A DNA stretch of 55,425 bases, taken from contig NZ_JAGSXH010000032.1 of assembly GCF_018283645.1 (NCBI RefSeq), forward strand, positions 1-55,425, in the 5' to 3' direction. A program made the translations under genes and the position numbers. A model generated the notes under the pieces. That model was not told the origin of the DNA, did not search any database, and worked only from the letters and a program-made list of their open reading frames with translations. The first letter of the stretch is position 1. Each line of letters starts with the position of its first letter. Origin of the DNA: Actinocrinis puniceicyclus (lineage in GTDB: Bacteria; Actinomycetota; Actinomycetes; Streptomycetales; Catenulisporaceae). This document shows positions 45,943 through 53,291 of the stretch, piece after piece.

Positions 45943-46407
45943 ATGTCAGGACCCACCGGGCGCCCGGTCCGCCGGTTCGGCGCGGCGCCGCCGGCGCGCA
46001 GGCGGATGGCCGCCGCGATCGCTTCCGTGCTCGTCACCAGCGGGCTGGCCACGCTGACCCTCACCACGGCCGCGAGCGCTGCGAGCGGCTGCCAGGTCTC
46101 GTATACCGCGAACTCCTGGTCGGGGGGTTTCACCGCGAACATCTCGGTGACGAACCTCGCCTCGCCGCTGACCGGCTGGACGCTCGGCTTCACCCTGCCC
46201 GGCACCGAGGCGGTGGGCCAGGGCTGGAGCGCCAGCTACAGCCAGGCGGGCCAGAACGTGACCGCGACGAACGTCCCCTACAACGGTTCGCTGGGCACGA
46301 ACGCCAGTGCCAGCATCGGTTTCAACGGTACCTACACCGGCTCCGCCTACCCCGGTGACCCGACCTCCTTCACCCTGGACGGCACCACGTGCACCGGCAC
46401 GGTCTCC
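45943..46407 (+). repeat. Long direct repeat, copy B (signal peptide + CBM2 module)
   Basis: The counterpart of 41272-41740. Both start at the ATG with MSGPTGRPV and end at the Pro/Thr linker; most differences are scattered single bases. Confidence 0.85.
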
Positions 46408-48597
46408 AGTCCGGGGCCGTCGAGCTCGACGCCCACGGCGACGCCGAGTGCGTCGCCCACCCCGACGCCCACCGGCACCGCGACGGGCCCCGGCCAGTCG
46501 CGCATGGTCACCGACTTCGACCCCGGCTGGCTGTTCCACTACGGTGACGCGAGCGGCGCGAGTGCCGCCTCATACGCCGACAGCGGCTGGCGCGGCCTGA
46601 GCGTGCCGCACGACTGGAGCATCGAGGGCCCGAACCCGCCGGCTGACCCCTTCTCGCAGTCGGCGCCCACCACCGGCCGCGACGGTTACCTGCCTTCCGG
46701 CATCGGCTGGTACCGCAAGCACTTCTCGCTCGCCGGCGTGCCGGCCGGCCGCAGGGTGTACATCGAGTTCGACGGCGTGATGGCCGACGCCAGCGTGTAC
46801 GTCAACGGCGCATTCATCGGCACCCACCCCAACGGGTTCACCGGCTTCCGCTACGACATCACCTCCGCGGTGAAGTTCGCCGGCGCGGACAACGTGATCG
46901 CGGTCAAGACCGACACGAGCCTTGAGCCGGCCTCGCGGTACTACACCGGCGCCGGGATCTACCGCGACGTGCGGCTGATCGCCACCGACCCGGTGCATGT
47001 GGACCAATGGGCGACCTACGTCACCACGCCGAACGTGAGCACTTCCGCCGCCACGGTCCACGCGCAGACCACGGTGGTCAACAGCGGCGGCGCGCCAGCG
47101 AGCGTGAGCGTGCAGGGCGTGCTCAGGGATCCGAGCGGCAACGCTCTGCCCGCGGTCACCACGGCCGCGAAGACGATCGCGGCCGGGGCCTCGGCGAGCT
47201 TCAGCTACGACATCCCGGTGAGCAACCCGAGGCTGTGGGACCTTTCCAGCCCGAATATGTACTCGCTGGCGACGAACGTCATGGTGGGCGGTGCCGAAGT
47301 CGACGACGACATCACGCCGGTCGGCATCCGCTCCCTGACCTTCAGCGCGTCGATCGGACTGAGCCTGAACGGCCACGGCGTGAAGCTCAAGGGCGTCGCG
47401 ATCCACCAGGACTATCACGCCCTGGGCATGGCCGCCCCGCAGGAGGCGATGCAGCGGCGCCTCGCGCAACTCAAGACCCTGGGCGTCAACGCGATCCGTA
47501 CCGCGCACGAACCGCCCAGCCCCGCGTTCCTGGAACTGACCGACAAGATGGGCTTCCTGGTCCTCGACGAGTTCTTCGACACCTGGACCCAGCACAAGTA
47601 CACCGACGCCGGCGACTACGCGACCTACTTCAACCGGACCGCCTCCGCGCCCACCGGCACCCCGGCGGTGCCCGGCGCCACCGGATCAGTGCCCTGGTAC
47701 CAGGTCGACGCCACGGGCATCGTCATGCGCGACCGGGACCACCCCAGCGTCGTGATGTGGAGCGCCGGCAACGAGATCCGCGACTCCCTCGCGACGCGTG
47801 AGCCGCTGCTGACCAAGATGGTGTCGATCTGCCACGCGCTGGACCCGTCCCGCCCGTTAACCCAGGCCCTCTTCCGGCCGGCCGACAGCGGCGACGTCAC
47901 CGGCGCCACCCGCACCACCCTGGACGTGTTCGGCGGCAACTACCGGCCCAACGACGTGCTGCAGGCCATGAGCATGTCCCCGCAGCGTCCCGGGCTGCTC
48001 ACCGAGATGGGCACCAGCACATCCGACTGGACGACGGTGCAGAACAACCCCGGCCTGATCGGTGAGTTCCTCTGGACCGGCGCCGACTACCTCGGTGAGG
48101 CCGACGGGCTGTGGCCGACCGTGGGCAGCACCGCCGGGCTGATGGACGCGGTCGGCACCGTGCGGTCCATCGGCTACTCCTGGCAGGCCACCTGGGGCGC
48201 GCCCCATACCTCCCCGCCGCCGACCGGCACCGCCGCCGCCCGGGTCCTTCTCACGCCCGACCACGCCGCGGTGTCCACGGACGTCAATGACGTCGACTAC
48301 GTCAAGGCGACCATCGCCGACACCTCCGGCCGGGTCGTGACCGGTTCCTCCGCGCCCATCACCTTCACCATCAGCGGACCCGGCGTGATCGTCGCGGTCG
48401 ACAGCGGCAGCCAGACCGAGGAGAGCTTCCGCGGCAACGTACGCAAGGCCGACCAAGGCATCGCCTACGCACTCGTGCGCGCCACCGGCGCGGGCACCAT
48501 AACGCTCACCGCCAGCGCGAACGGACTCACCCTCGGTACCACCACCATCACGGGCTCCACCGCGCCATTCGTCCCCTGCACCGGAAGCTGCAACTGA
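45943..48597 (+). CDS. Secreted CBM2-GH2 beta-galactosidase-like enzyme
   Basis: The protein has 884 residues: signal peptide (1-46), CBM2 (~48-150), a Pro/Thr/Ser linker, then the GH2 sugar-binding (~185-330), immunoglobulin-like (~335-440) and TIM-barrel (~445-755) domains, with a further beta-rich C-terminal domain. Typical GH2 sequence includes PHDWSIEG, GWYRKHF, RYYTGAGIYRDV and NAIRTAHEPPS. The acid/base Glu is in WSAGNEIRD and the nucleophile Glu is probably in LLTEMGTS. A secreted beta-galactosidase would complete arabinogalactan breakdown, although GH2 also includes other exo-enzymes. ATG 45943 has AAAAGGA upstream. An in-frame TTA codon lies at 47857-47859. It likely follows the pectate lyase gene in one transcript. 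Confidence 0.88.
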   Translation: MSGPTGRPVRRFGAAPPARRRMAAAIASVLVTSGLATLTLTTAASAASGCQVSYTANSWSGGFTANISVTNLASPLTGWTLGFTLPGTEAVGQGWSASYSQAGQNVTATNVPYNGSLGTNASASIGFNGTYTGSAYPGDPTSFTLDGTTCTGTVSSPGPSSSTPTATPSASPTPTPTGTATGPGQSRMVTDFDPGWLFHYGDASGASAASYADSGWRGLSVPHDWSIEGPNPPADPFSQSAPTTGRDGYLPSGIGWYRKHFSLAGVPAGRRVYIEFDGVMADASVYVNGAFIGTHPNGFTGFRYDITSAVKFAGADNVIAVKTDTSLEPASRYYTGAGIYRDVRLIATDPVHVDQWATYVTTPNVSTSAATVHAQTTVVNSGGAPASVSVQGVLRDPSGNALPAVTTAAKTIAAGASASFSYDIPVSNPRLWDLSSPNMYSLATNVMVGGAEVDDDITPVGIRSLTFSASIGLSLNGHGVKLKGVAIHQDYHALGMAAPQEAMQRRLAQLKTLGVNAIRTAHEPPSPAFLELTDKMGFLVLDEFFDTWTQHKYTDAGDYATYFNRTASAPTGTPAVPGATGSVPWYQVDATGIVMRDRDHPSVVMWSAGNEIRDSLATREPLLTKMVSICHALDPSRPLTQALFRPADSGDVTGATRTTLDVFGGNYRPNDVLQAMSMSPQRPGLLTEMGTSTSDWTTVQNNPGLIGEFLWTGADYLGEADGLWPTVGSTAGLMDAVGTVRSIGYSWQATWGAPHTSPPPTGTAAARVLLTPDHAAVSTDVNDVDYVKATIADTSGRVVTGSSAPITFTISGPGVIVAVDSGSQTEESFRGNVRKADQGIAYALVRATGAGTITLTASANGLTLGTTTITGSTAPFVPCTGSCN

Positions 48598-49282
48598 AAC
48601 ACCGACGACCGGGCGCGCGCACTCTGAACCACCGACGACCGGTGCGCGTGCCCGTGCGCGTCTGTGTCTGTGCGCGTGTCTGTGCCCGTGCGTGTGCTGT
48701 GTCAGTGCCCGCCCGCGTTCGCCAGACACCGTAGGCGGATGCGGGCTGCAATGACTCCCCGGCAGCCCGCGTCCGCCAGTTCGCCGGCCGATACCGCGTG
48801 CTCGCGTCGTGCTCGCGCCGTCCTCGCTTCCGGGACGGCGTCAGGGCCGCAGCCGGTTCACCCGCTGTTCGCGGACCATTGGATCACCCCTCTCGGCTGA
48901 ACGCCCGCCGGCTCTCGGCGACGCGTCGCAGCGCCGGCCGGAAGCCTCCCGGTGAGTACCGGGCGCCGGCGCGCCTTCCCCGCTGTGACTTCAAACCGGC
49001 GGCCCTCGCGCGCGGCCGGTCAGCAACAGGTCAGCGATTGGTCAGGCGACTCCGCGACGCTGGCTGCCTGCACGGGAATCGAGGACACCCCTGCGGACCC
49101 TGTCGAGCGGGAGCAGGCGTCGCTCGGGAGCAGGCGCGCCGCGGCAAAAGCAGCAGGTGTCACGGCACCGCACCGCGCTCCCCGCGTCCTCGGCCCGGCT
49201 CACGCGACGACCCGCAGCACCAGCTGCCCGACCTGCCTCGCCCCGACCGCAGCGCACCGAGGAACACCGGATCGAGGAGCCC
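48598..49282. other. Intergenic region upstream of the red-like operon
   Basis: 685 bp. Near the GH2 stop lies a direct repeat of ACCGACGACCGG (about 48600 and 48630), followed by GTG-rich hexanucleotide-like repeats (about 48641-48695). Three GGTCAG heptamers occur at 49018-49046. I see no protein-coding gene, and no hairpin terminator after GH2. Confidence 0.6.
49018..49046 (+). promoter_or_regulatory. SARP-type direct heptamer repeats
   Basis: GGTCAGC (49018), GGTCAGC (49029) and GGTCAGG (49040) are spaced exactly 11 bp apart, one helical turn, as in binding sites of Streptomyces antibiotic regulatory proteins. GACGCT at 49056-49061, nine bases after the last repeat, is a possible -10 in the position SARP promoters use. 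It lies ~240 bp before the redO-like gene. The red cluster activator RedD is a SARP, which fits the context. Confidence 0.65.
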
Positions 49283-49543
49283 ATGACGATCGCACAGTCA
49301 CTGCTCACCTACATCGCCGACACCTGGATGAAAGGCGACGCCGCCGGGCTGGACGAGAACGTGCCCCTGCTCGAGTTGAACATCATCGACTCGACCGAGA
49401 TCTTCGACCTCGTCCATTACGTGCAGTCCGAGTACCGGGTCACCGTGCCGCTTCGGGAAGTCGCGCCGGACAACTTCCGCACCGTGGGCGCCATCGCGGC
49501 CCTCGTCGAGCGGCTGCGCGCGGAGAGCGGGAGCCTGCGATGA
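49283..49543 (+). CDS. redO: Peptidyl carrier protein, RedO/PigG-like
   Basis: An 86-residue carrier protein with its phosphopantetheine Ser37 in LNIIDSTEIF, the IIDST form typical of prolyl/pyrrolyl carrier proteins rather than LGxDSL. In prodiginine biosynthesis this protein carries L-proline, which is oxidised to pyrrole-2-carboxylate. ATG 49283 follows GAGGAG closely. Its stop overlaps the next start (ATGA, 49540-49543). Identity rests on the motif, the size and the order of the genes behind it (carrier, tandem-ACP oxoamine synthase, prolyl-AMP ligase, fatty-acyl ligase). Confidence 0.85.
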   Translation: MTIAQSLLTYIADTWMKGDAAGLDENVPLLELNIIDSTEIFDLVHYVQSEYRVTVPLREVAPDNFRTVGAIAALVERLRAESGSLR

Positions 49544-51591
49544 CCGGCACGGCGAGCCTCGACGCCCCCGCTGCCGCCCCGTCCGCGGTCTATCGCAGGG
49601 TCGTGGACATCATCGCGATGCACACCCTGTACGACACCGCCCACCTCCAGCCCGACAGCCACCTGGAGGGCGAACTCGGCATCGACTCCGTCGTGCTCGA
49701 ATCGATCCTCGCCGAGGTGCGCGAGCAGTTCGGCCTCGCCGACGGCGCCGCCGCGCCGCGCGGGCCCGCGACCATCCGCGAGCTGGCCGACGCGGTCGAA
49801 CTGGCCGTGGACGCAGGGGCGCTGAACGCACCCGCCCCGGTCAGCCGGCCGGGGGCCGACGAGGTACTCGACGCGGTGCTCACCGCGGCCGTCGCGCACA
49901 CCCACTATCCGCGCCACCGCCTGGACCCGGAAGCCGACCTGGAAGGCGACCTGGGCATCGACTCGGTGGTGCTCGCGGCGATCGCCGCGGACGCGCGCCG
50001 GGCCCTCGATCTGCCGCAGAGCGCCGCGGTCGCGCTGACCGCCCGTACCCTGCGCGAGCTCGCCGACCAGCTGACCGGCACCCGGCCGGCCGGCGCGCCG
50101 TCGCCCGCGCCCGCGCGCCGCCCGGAACCGGCACGCGTGCCGGAAGCCGGATCCGAATACGAGTACGAGTACGAGAACGCGCACCGGACCGAGTATGGGT
50201 CCGGATACCGGCCCGCGGCCCGGCCGGAGACGAGCCCCGAACACCGAACCGAGCCGCGGCCCGAACGCGCGCCCCAACCCGCCGCGCTCCCGGGCGCCGT
50301 GGGCGGCCCCTGGGACCCGCGCTCGATGAAGGACTTCGTCGAGCAGCGCGACCCGGACCTGTTCGCCAAGGCCCGCAGCTTCGGCGCCTACCGGCGTCAG
50401 CGCGAACGGGAGCAGCTGTACTGGTACGGCATGCCGCTCCAGTCGCGCTGCCAGAACCGGGCCGTGATACACGACGAGCTGACCGGGCGCACCCGCGAAT
50501 ATCTGATGTTCGCATCCAACAACTACCTGGGGCTGGCCAACCACCCGCACGTCATCGACGCGATCTGCGACGCCACCCGGGTCTACGGAGCCACCAACAC
50601 CGGCTGCCGCCTGATCGGCGGCACCAACGTGCTGCACAAGGAGCTCGAACGGCGCCTCGCCGCGTTCAAGCAGCGTGAAGCCTGCATCGTCTTCCCGGGC
50701 GGCTACTCGGCGAACCTCGGCACGATCGCGGCCCTGGTCAAGAACTACGACACGCTCGCCGTGGACAAGCTCAACCACATGAGCATCGTGGACGGCGGCC
50801 GGCTGGCCGGCGCCGCGCGCCGCATCTATCAGCACAACGACATGGCCGACCTGGAGCGCGTCCTGGAACGAGGCCAGGGCCAGGGCACCGGCACGCTGAT
50901 CGTCACCGACGGGGTGTTCAGCATGCACGGCGACATCTGCGAACTGCCCGGGATCGTGCGGCTGGCCAAGCGTTACGGCGCGCGCGTCCTGGTCGACGAC
51001 GCGCACGCCACCGGGGTGCTCGGCGCGCGCGGGACCGGCACCGCGGAGCACTTCGACCTCAAGGGCCAGGTCGACCTGGAACTGGGCACCATGAGCAAGA
51101 CCCTGGCCGGCATGGGCGGCTTCGTCGTCGGCGACGAGGACGTGATCGAGTACCTGCGCTACTACGCGGACTCGTACGTCTTCGCCGCGACCATCCCCGC
51201 GGGCGTCGCGGCGGGACTGATCGCCGCGATCGACGTGATCGAGGCCGAACCGGAGCGTATCCGAACCCTGTGGTCCAACATCAGGCTGCTGCGGGGCCGG
51301 CTGCTGCAGGCCGGATTCGACCTGGAGCACAGCGACAGCGCGATCCTGCCGATCGTCGTCGGCGACGAGCGGGCCGCGATGGAACTGGGCCGCGCGGTGC
51401 GCGCCCGGGGCCTGTTCTGCCAGACCGTGGTATTCCCCGGGGTCCCGCTCGGCCAGGCCCGGCTGCGCGTCAGCGTCACCAGCGAGCACACCGAGCAGGA
51501 CCTGAACCAGGCCGCTGATATCTTCGTCGACGCCGCGTGCGAGACCGGCGTGCTGCCCGCGCAACGGCAGTCCCGGGCGGCCCTGCGATGA
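49540..51591 (+). CDS. redN: Tandem ACP + PLP-dependent alpha-oxoamine synthase, RedN/PigH-like
   Basis: A 683-residue fusion. Two carrier domains have GIDSVVL sites at Ser50 and Ser142. A ~120-residue linker (170-290) is rich in Ala, Pro, Glu and Arg with an (EY)3 tract. The alpha-oxoamine synthase domain (~290-665) carries NNYLGLANH, VDDAHATGVLG and the PLP lysine in TMSKTLAG (Lys520). In prodigiosin pathways this protein extends pyrrolyl-beta-ketoacyl-ACP by decarboxylative condensation with serine, leading to 4-hydroxy-2,2'-bipyrrole-5-methanol. The two-ACP-plus-synthase layout is distinctive for PigH/RedN. It overlaps both neighbours by ATGA. Confidence 0.9.
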   Translation: MTGTASLDAPAAAPSAVYRRVVDIIAMHTLYDTAHLQPDSHLEGELGIDSVVLESILAEVREQFGLADGAAAPRGPATIRELADAVELAVDAGALNAPAPVSRPGADEVLDAVLTAAVAHTHYPRHRLDPEADLEGDLGIDSVVLAAIAADARRALDLPQSAAVALTARTLRELADQLTGTRPAGAPSPAPARRPEPARVPEAGSEYEYEYENAHRTEYGSGYRPAARPETSPEHRTEPRPERAPQPAALPGAVGGPWDPRSMKDFVEQRDPDLFAKARSFGAYRRQREREQLYWYGMPLQSRCQNRAVIHDELTGRTREYLMFASNNYLGLANHPHVIDAICDATRVYGATNTGCRLIGGTNVLHKELERRLAAFKQREACIVFPGGYSANLGTIAALVKNYDTLAVDKLNHMSIVDGGRLAGAARRIYQHNDMADLERVLERGQGQGTGTLIVTDGVFSMHGDICELPGIVRLAKRYGARVLVDDAHATGVLGARGTGTAEHFDLKGQVDLELGTMSKTLAGMGGFVVGDEDVIEYLRYYADSYVFAATIPAGVAAGLIAAIDVIEAEPERIRTLWSNIRLLRGRLLQAGFDLEHSDSAILPIVVGDERAAMELGRAVRARGLFCQTVVFPGVPLGQARLRVSVTSEHTEQDLNQAADIFVDAACETGVLPAQRQSRAALR

Positions 51592-53243
51592 CCGACACGG
51601 CCCTGCTTCACCTGCCCGCCGCGCTCACGCCGCAGCAGGCCGCGCGCCCCGCGTTGGTCGGCCGGGAGACCATGACCTACGCGCAGCTGGCCGCGCAGGT
51701 CAGCGCGCTGAGCCGGGCACTGCGCGGCCTCGGCGCGGCGCACGGCGACCGCGTGGCGATCTGGATGGGCAAGAGCCCGCGTTACGCCGCCGCCATCTTC
51801 GGCGCCTTGCACACCGGTTGCGCCTACGTCCCGCTGGACGGCAAGCAGCCGGCGGCGCGAGTGCACACCATCCTCGCCGACGCCGAGCCGGTCGCGGTGT
51901 TCACCGACCGGGCCCACCTGGCAGACCTGACGGGACAACAGCTTCCTGCTTGCGTCCGCGCGGTGATCGTCACCGACGCGGACGAGGACGGGAACGCGGA
52001 TGGGGACGAAGACGGCGAAGCGGTCGGGCACGCGGAGGCGGGCCCGAGGCGAGAGGCCGACGTTCACGACCCCGCAAGCGCGCCGGTGCCGCTGCGATCC
52101 TGGGCCGCGCTGACCGGGGCGGCCCAGGGTGAGGCCGAGGCCGAGGCGCAGCCGCCGGCCGCCGCCGCGCCCGACGACCTGGCCGCGATCCTGTACACCT
52201 CCGGCTCCACCGGCACGCCCAAGGGCGTGCAGATCTCCTACCGCAACCTGGCCAACTTCGTCGGCTGGGCCCGCGCCGAGTTGGAGGTCGGACCCGGGGA
52301 CGTGTTCGCGAACCACGCGTCCTTCAACTTCGACCTGAGCACCTTCGACCTCTTCACCGCGCTTTCCGTGGGCGCGGCGGTGTGGATCGTGCCCGACGCG
52401 GCGACCCGGGATGTCAATACCCTGGCCGCGGGTATCCGCGAGCACGCCGTCACGGTCTGGTACTCGGTGCCCTCGATACTGCACCTGCTGACCGCCTCGG
52501 GCGCGCTGACCGCCGAGGGCGTCAAATCCCTGCGTTACGTGCTGTTCGCGGGCGAGGTCTTCCCGATCGCGCAACTGCGTGCGCTGGCCGGCGTACTGCC
52601 GGAGCACTGCGCGCTCTACAACCTGTACGGCCCGACCGAGACCAACGTGTGCACGTACCACCGGGTGCGGGCGGCGGACCTGGACCGGGCCGAGCCGGTG
52701 CCGATCGGCACGGCGATCAGCGGCGCGCGGCTGGCCGTGCTGGACGCGGACGACCGCCCGGTCGCCGAGGCCGGCGAGCCCGGCGCGCTCGGCGAACTCG
52801 TCGTCGAAGGGGACTGCGTCACCCCCGGCTACTGGCGGCGTGAGGGCGAACCGGCCGCGCACGACCACCGGGTGCGCCGCCACCGCACGGGCGACCTGGT
52901 CAGCTGGGAGGACGGGCGGCTGGTGTACCGCGGCCGCAAGGACCGCATGGTCAAGCTCTCCGGCTACCGCGTCGAACTCGGCGAGATCGAGGCGGCCGCG
53001 CTGCGGCATCCCGACATCGCCGCCGCCGCGGCCGTCACCGTCGGCGAGGGCGGCGCGACCCGCCTGGCGCTGTACTTCACGCTGCGACCCGGCGCCGCCG
53101 CGCCGAGCCTGCTGGAGATCAAGCGGCACTGCGCGCTGCATCTGCCCCCGTACATGGTCCCGCACCTGGCCACCCGCCTCGACGACCTGCCGCGCAACGC
53201 CAACGGCAAGACCGACTACCGCCGCCTCGGCTCGCAGCCGTAA
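51588..53243 (+). CDS. redM: Stand-alone adenylation enzyme, L-prolyl-AMP ligase (RedM/PigI-like)
   Basis: A 551-residue ANL-family enzyme without a fused carrier domain. Core motifs: LYTSGSTGTPKGV (~195), FNFDLSTFDLF, YSVPSILHLL, LYNLYGPTETNVCTYH, RTGDLV and the C-terminal catalytic Lys in NANGKTDYR. The GPTETNVCTYH segment is shared, as I recall it, with the prolyl-AMP ligases of pyrrole pathways (PltF, RedM, PigI). It activates L-proline and loads the redO-like carrier. An acidic insert of Asp/Glu/Gly/Ala (~125-165) before the first core motif looks like low-complexity expansion. ATG 51588 overlaps the redN-like stop. The A-domain pocket code was not computed. Confidence 0.88.
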   Translation: MTDTALLHLPAALTPQQAARPALVGRETMTYAQLAAQVSALSRALRGLGAAHGDRVAIWMGKSPRYAAAIFGALHTGCAYVPLDGKQPAARVHTILADAEPVAVFTDRAHLADLTGQQLPACVRAVIVTDADEDGNADGDEDGEAVGHAEAGPRREADVHDPASAPVPLRSWAALTGAAQGEAEAEAQPPAAAAPDDLAAILYTSGSTGTPKGVQISYRNLANFVGWARAELEVGPGDVFANHASFNFDLSTFDLFTALSVGAAVWIVPDAATRDVNTLAAGIREHAVTVWYSVPSILHLLTASGALTAEGVKSLRYVLFAGEVFPIAQLRALAGVLPEHCALYNLYGPTETNVCTYHRVRAADLDRAEPVPIGTAISGARLAVLDADDRPVAEAGEPGALGELVVEGDCVTPGYWRREGEPAAHDHRVRRHRTGDLVSWEDGRLVYRGRKDRMVKLSGYRVELGEIEAAALRHPDIAAAAAVTVGEGGATRLALYFTLRPGAAAPSLLEIKRHCALHLPPYMVPHLATRLDDLPRNANGKTDYRRLGSQP

Positions 53244-53291
53244 CCGCGTTGCCCACCCGCCGGGAACCGACCTCACGTCACGGAGCCGACC

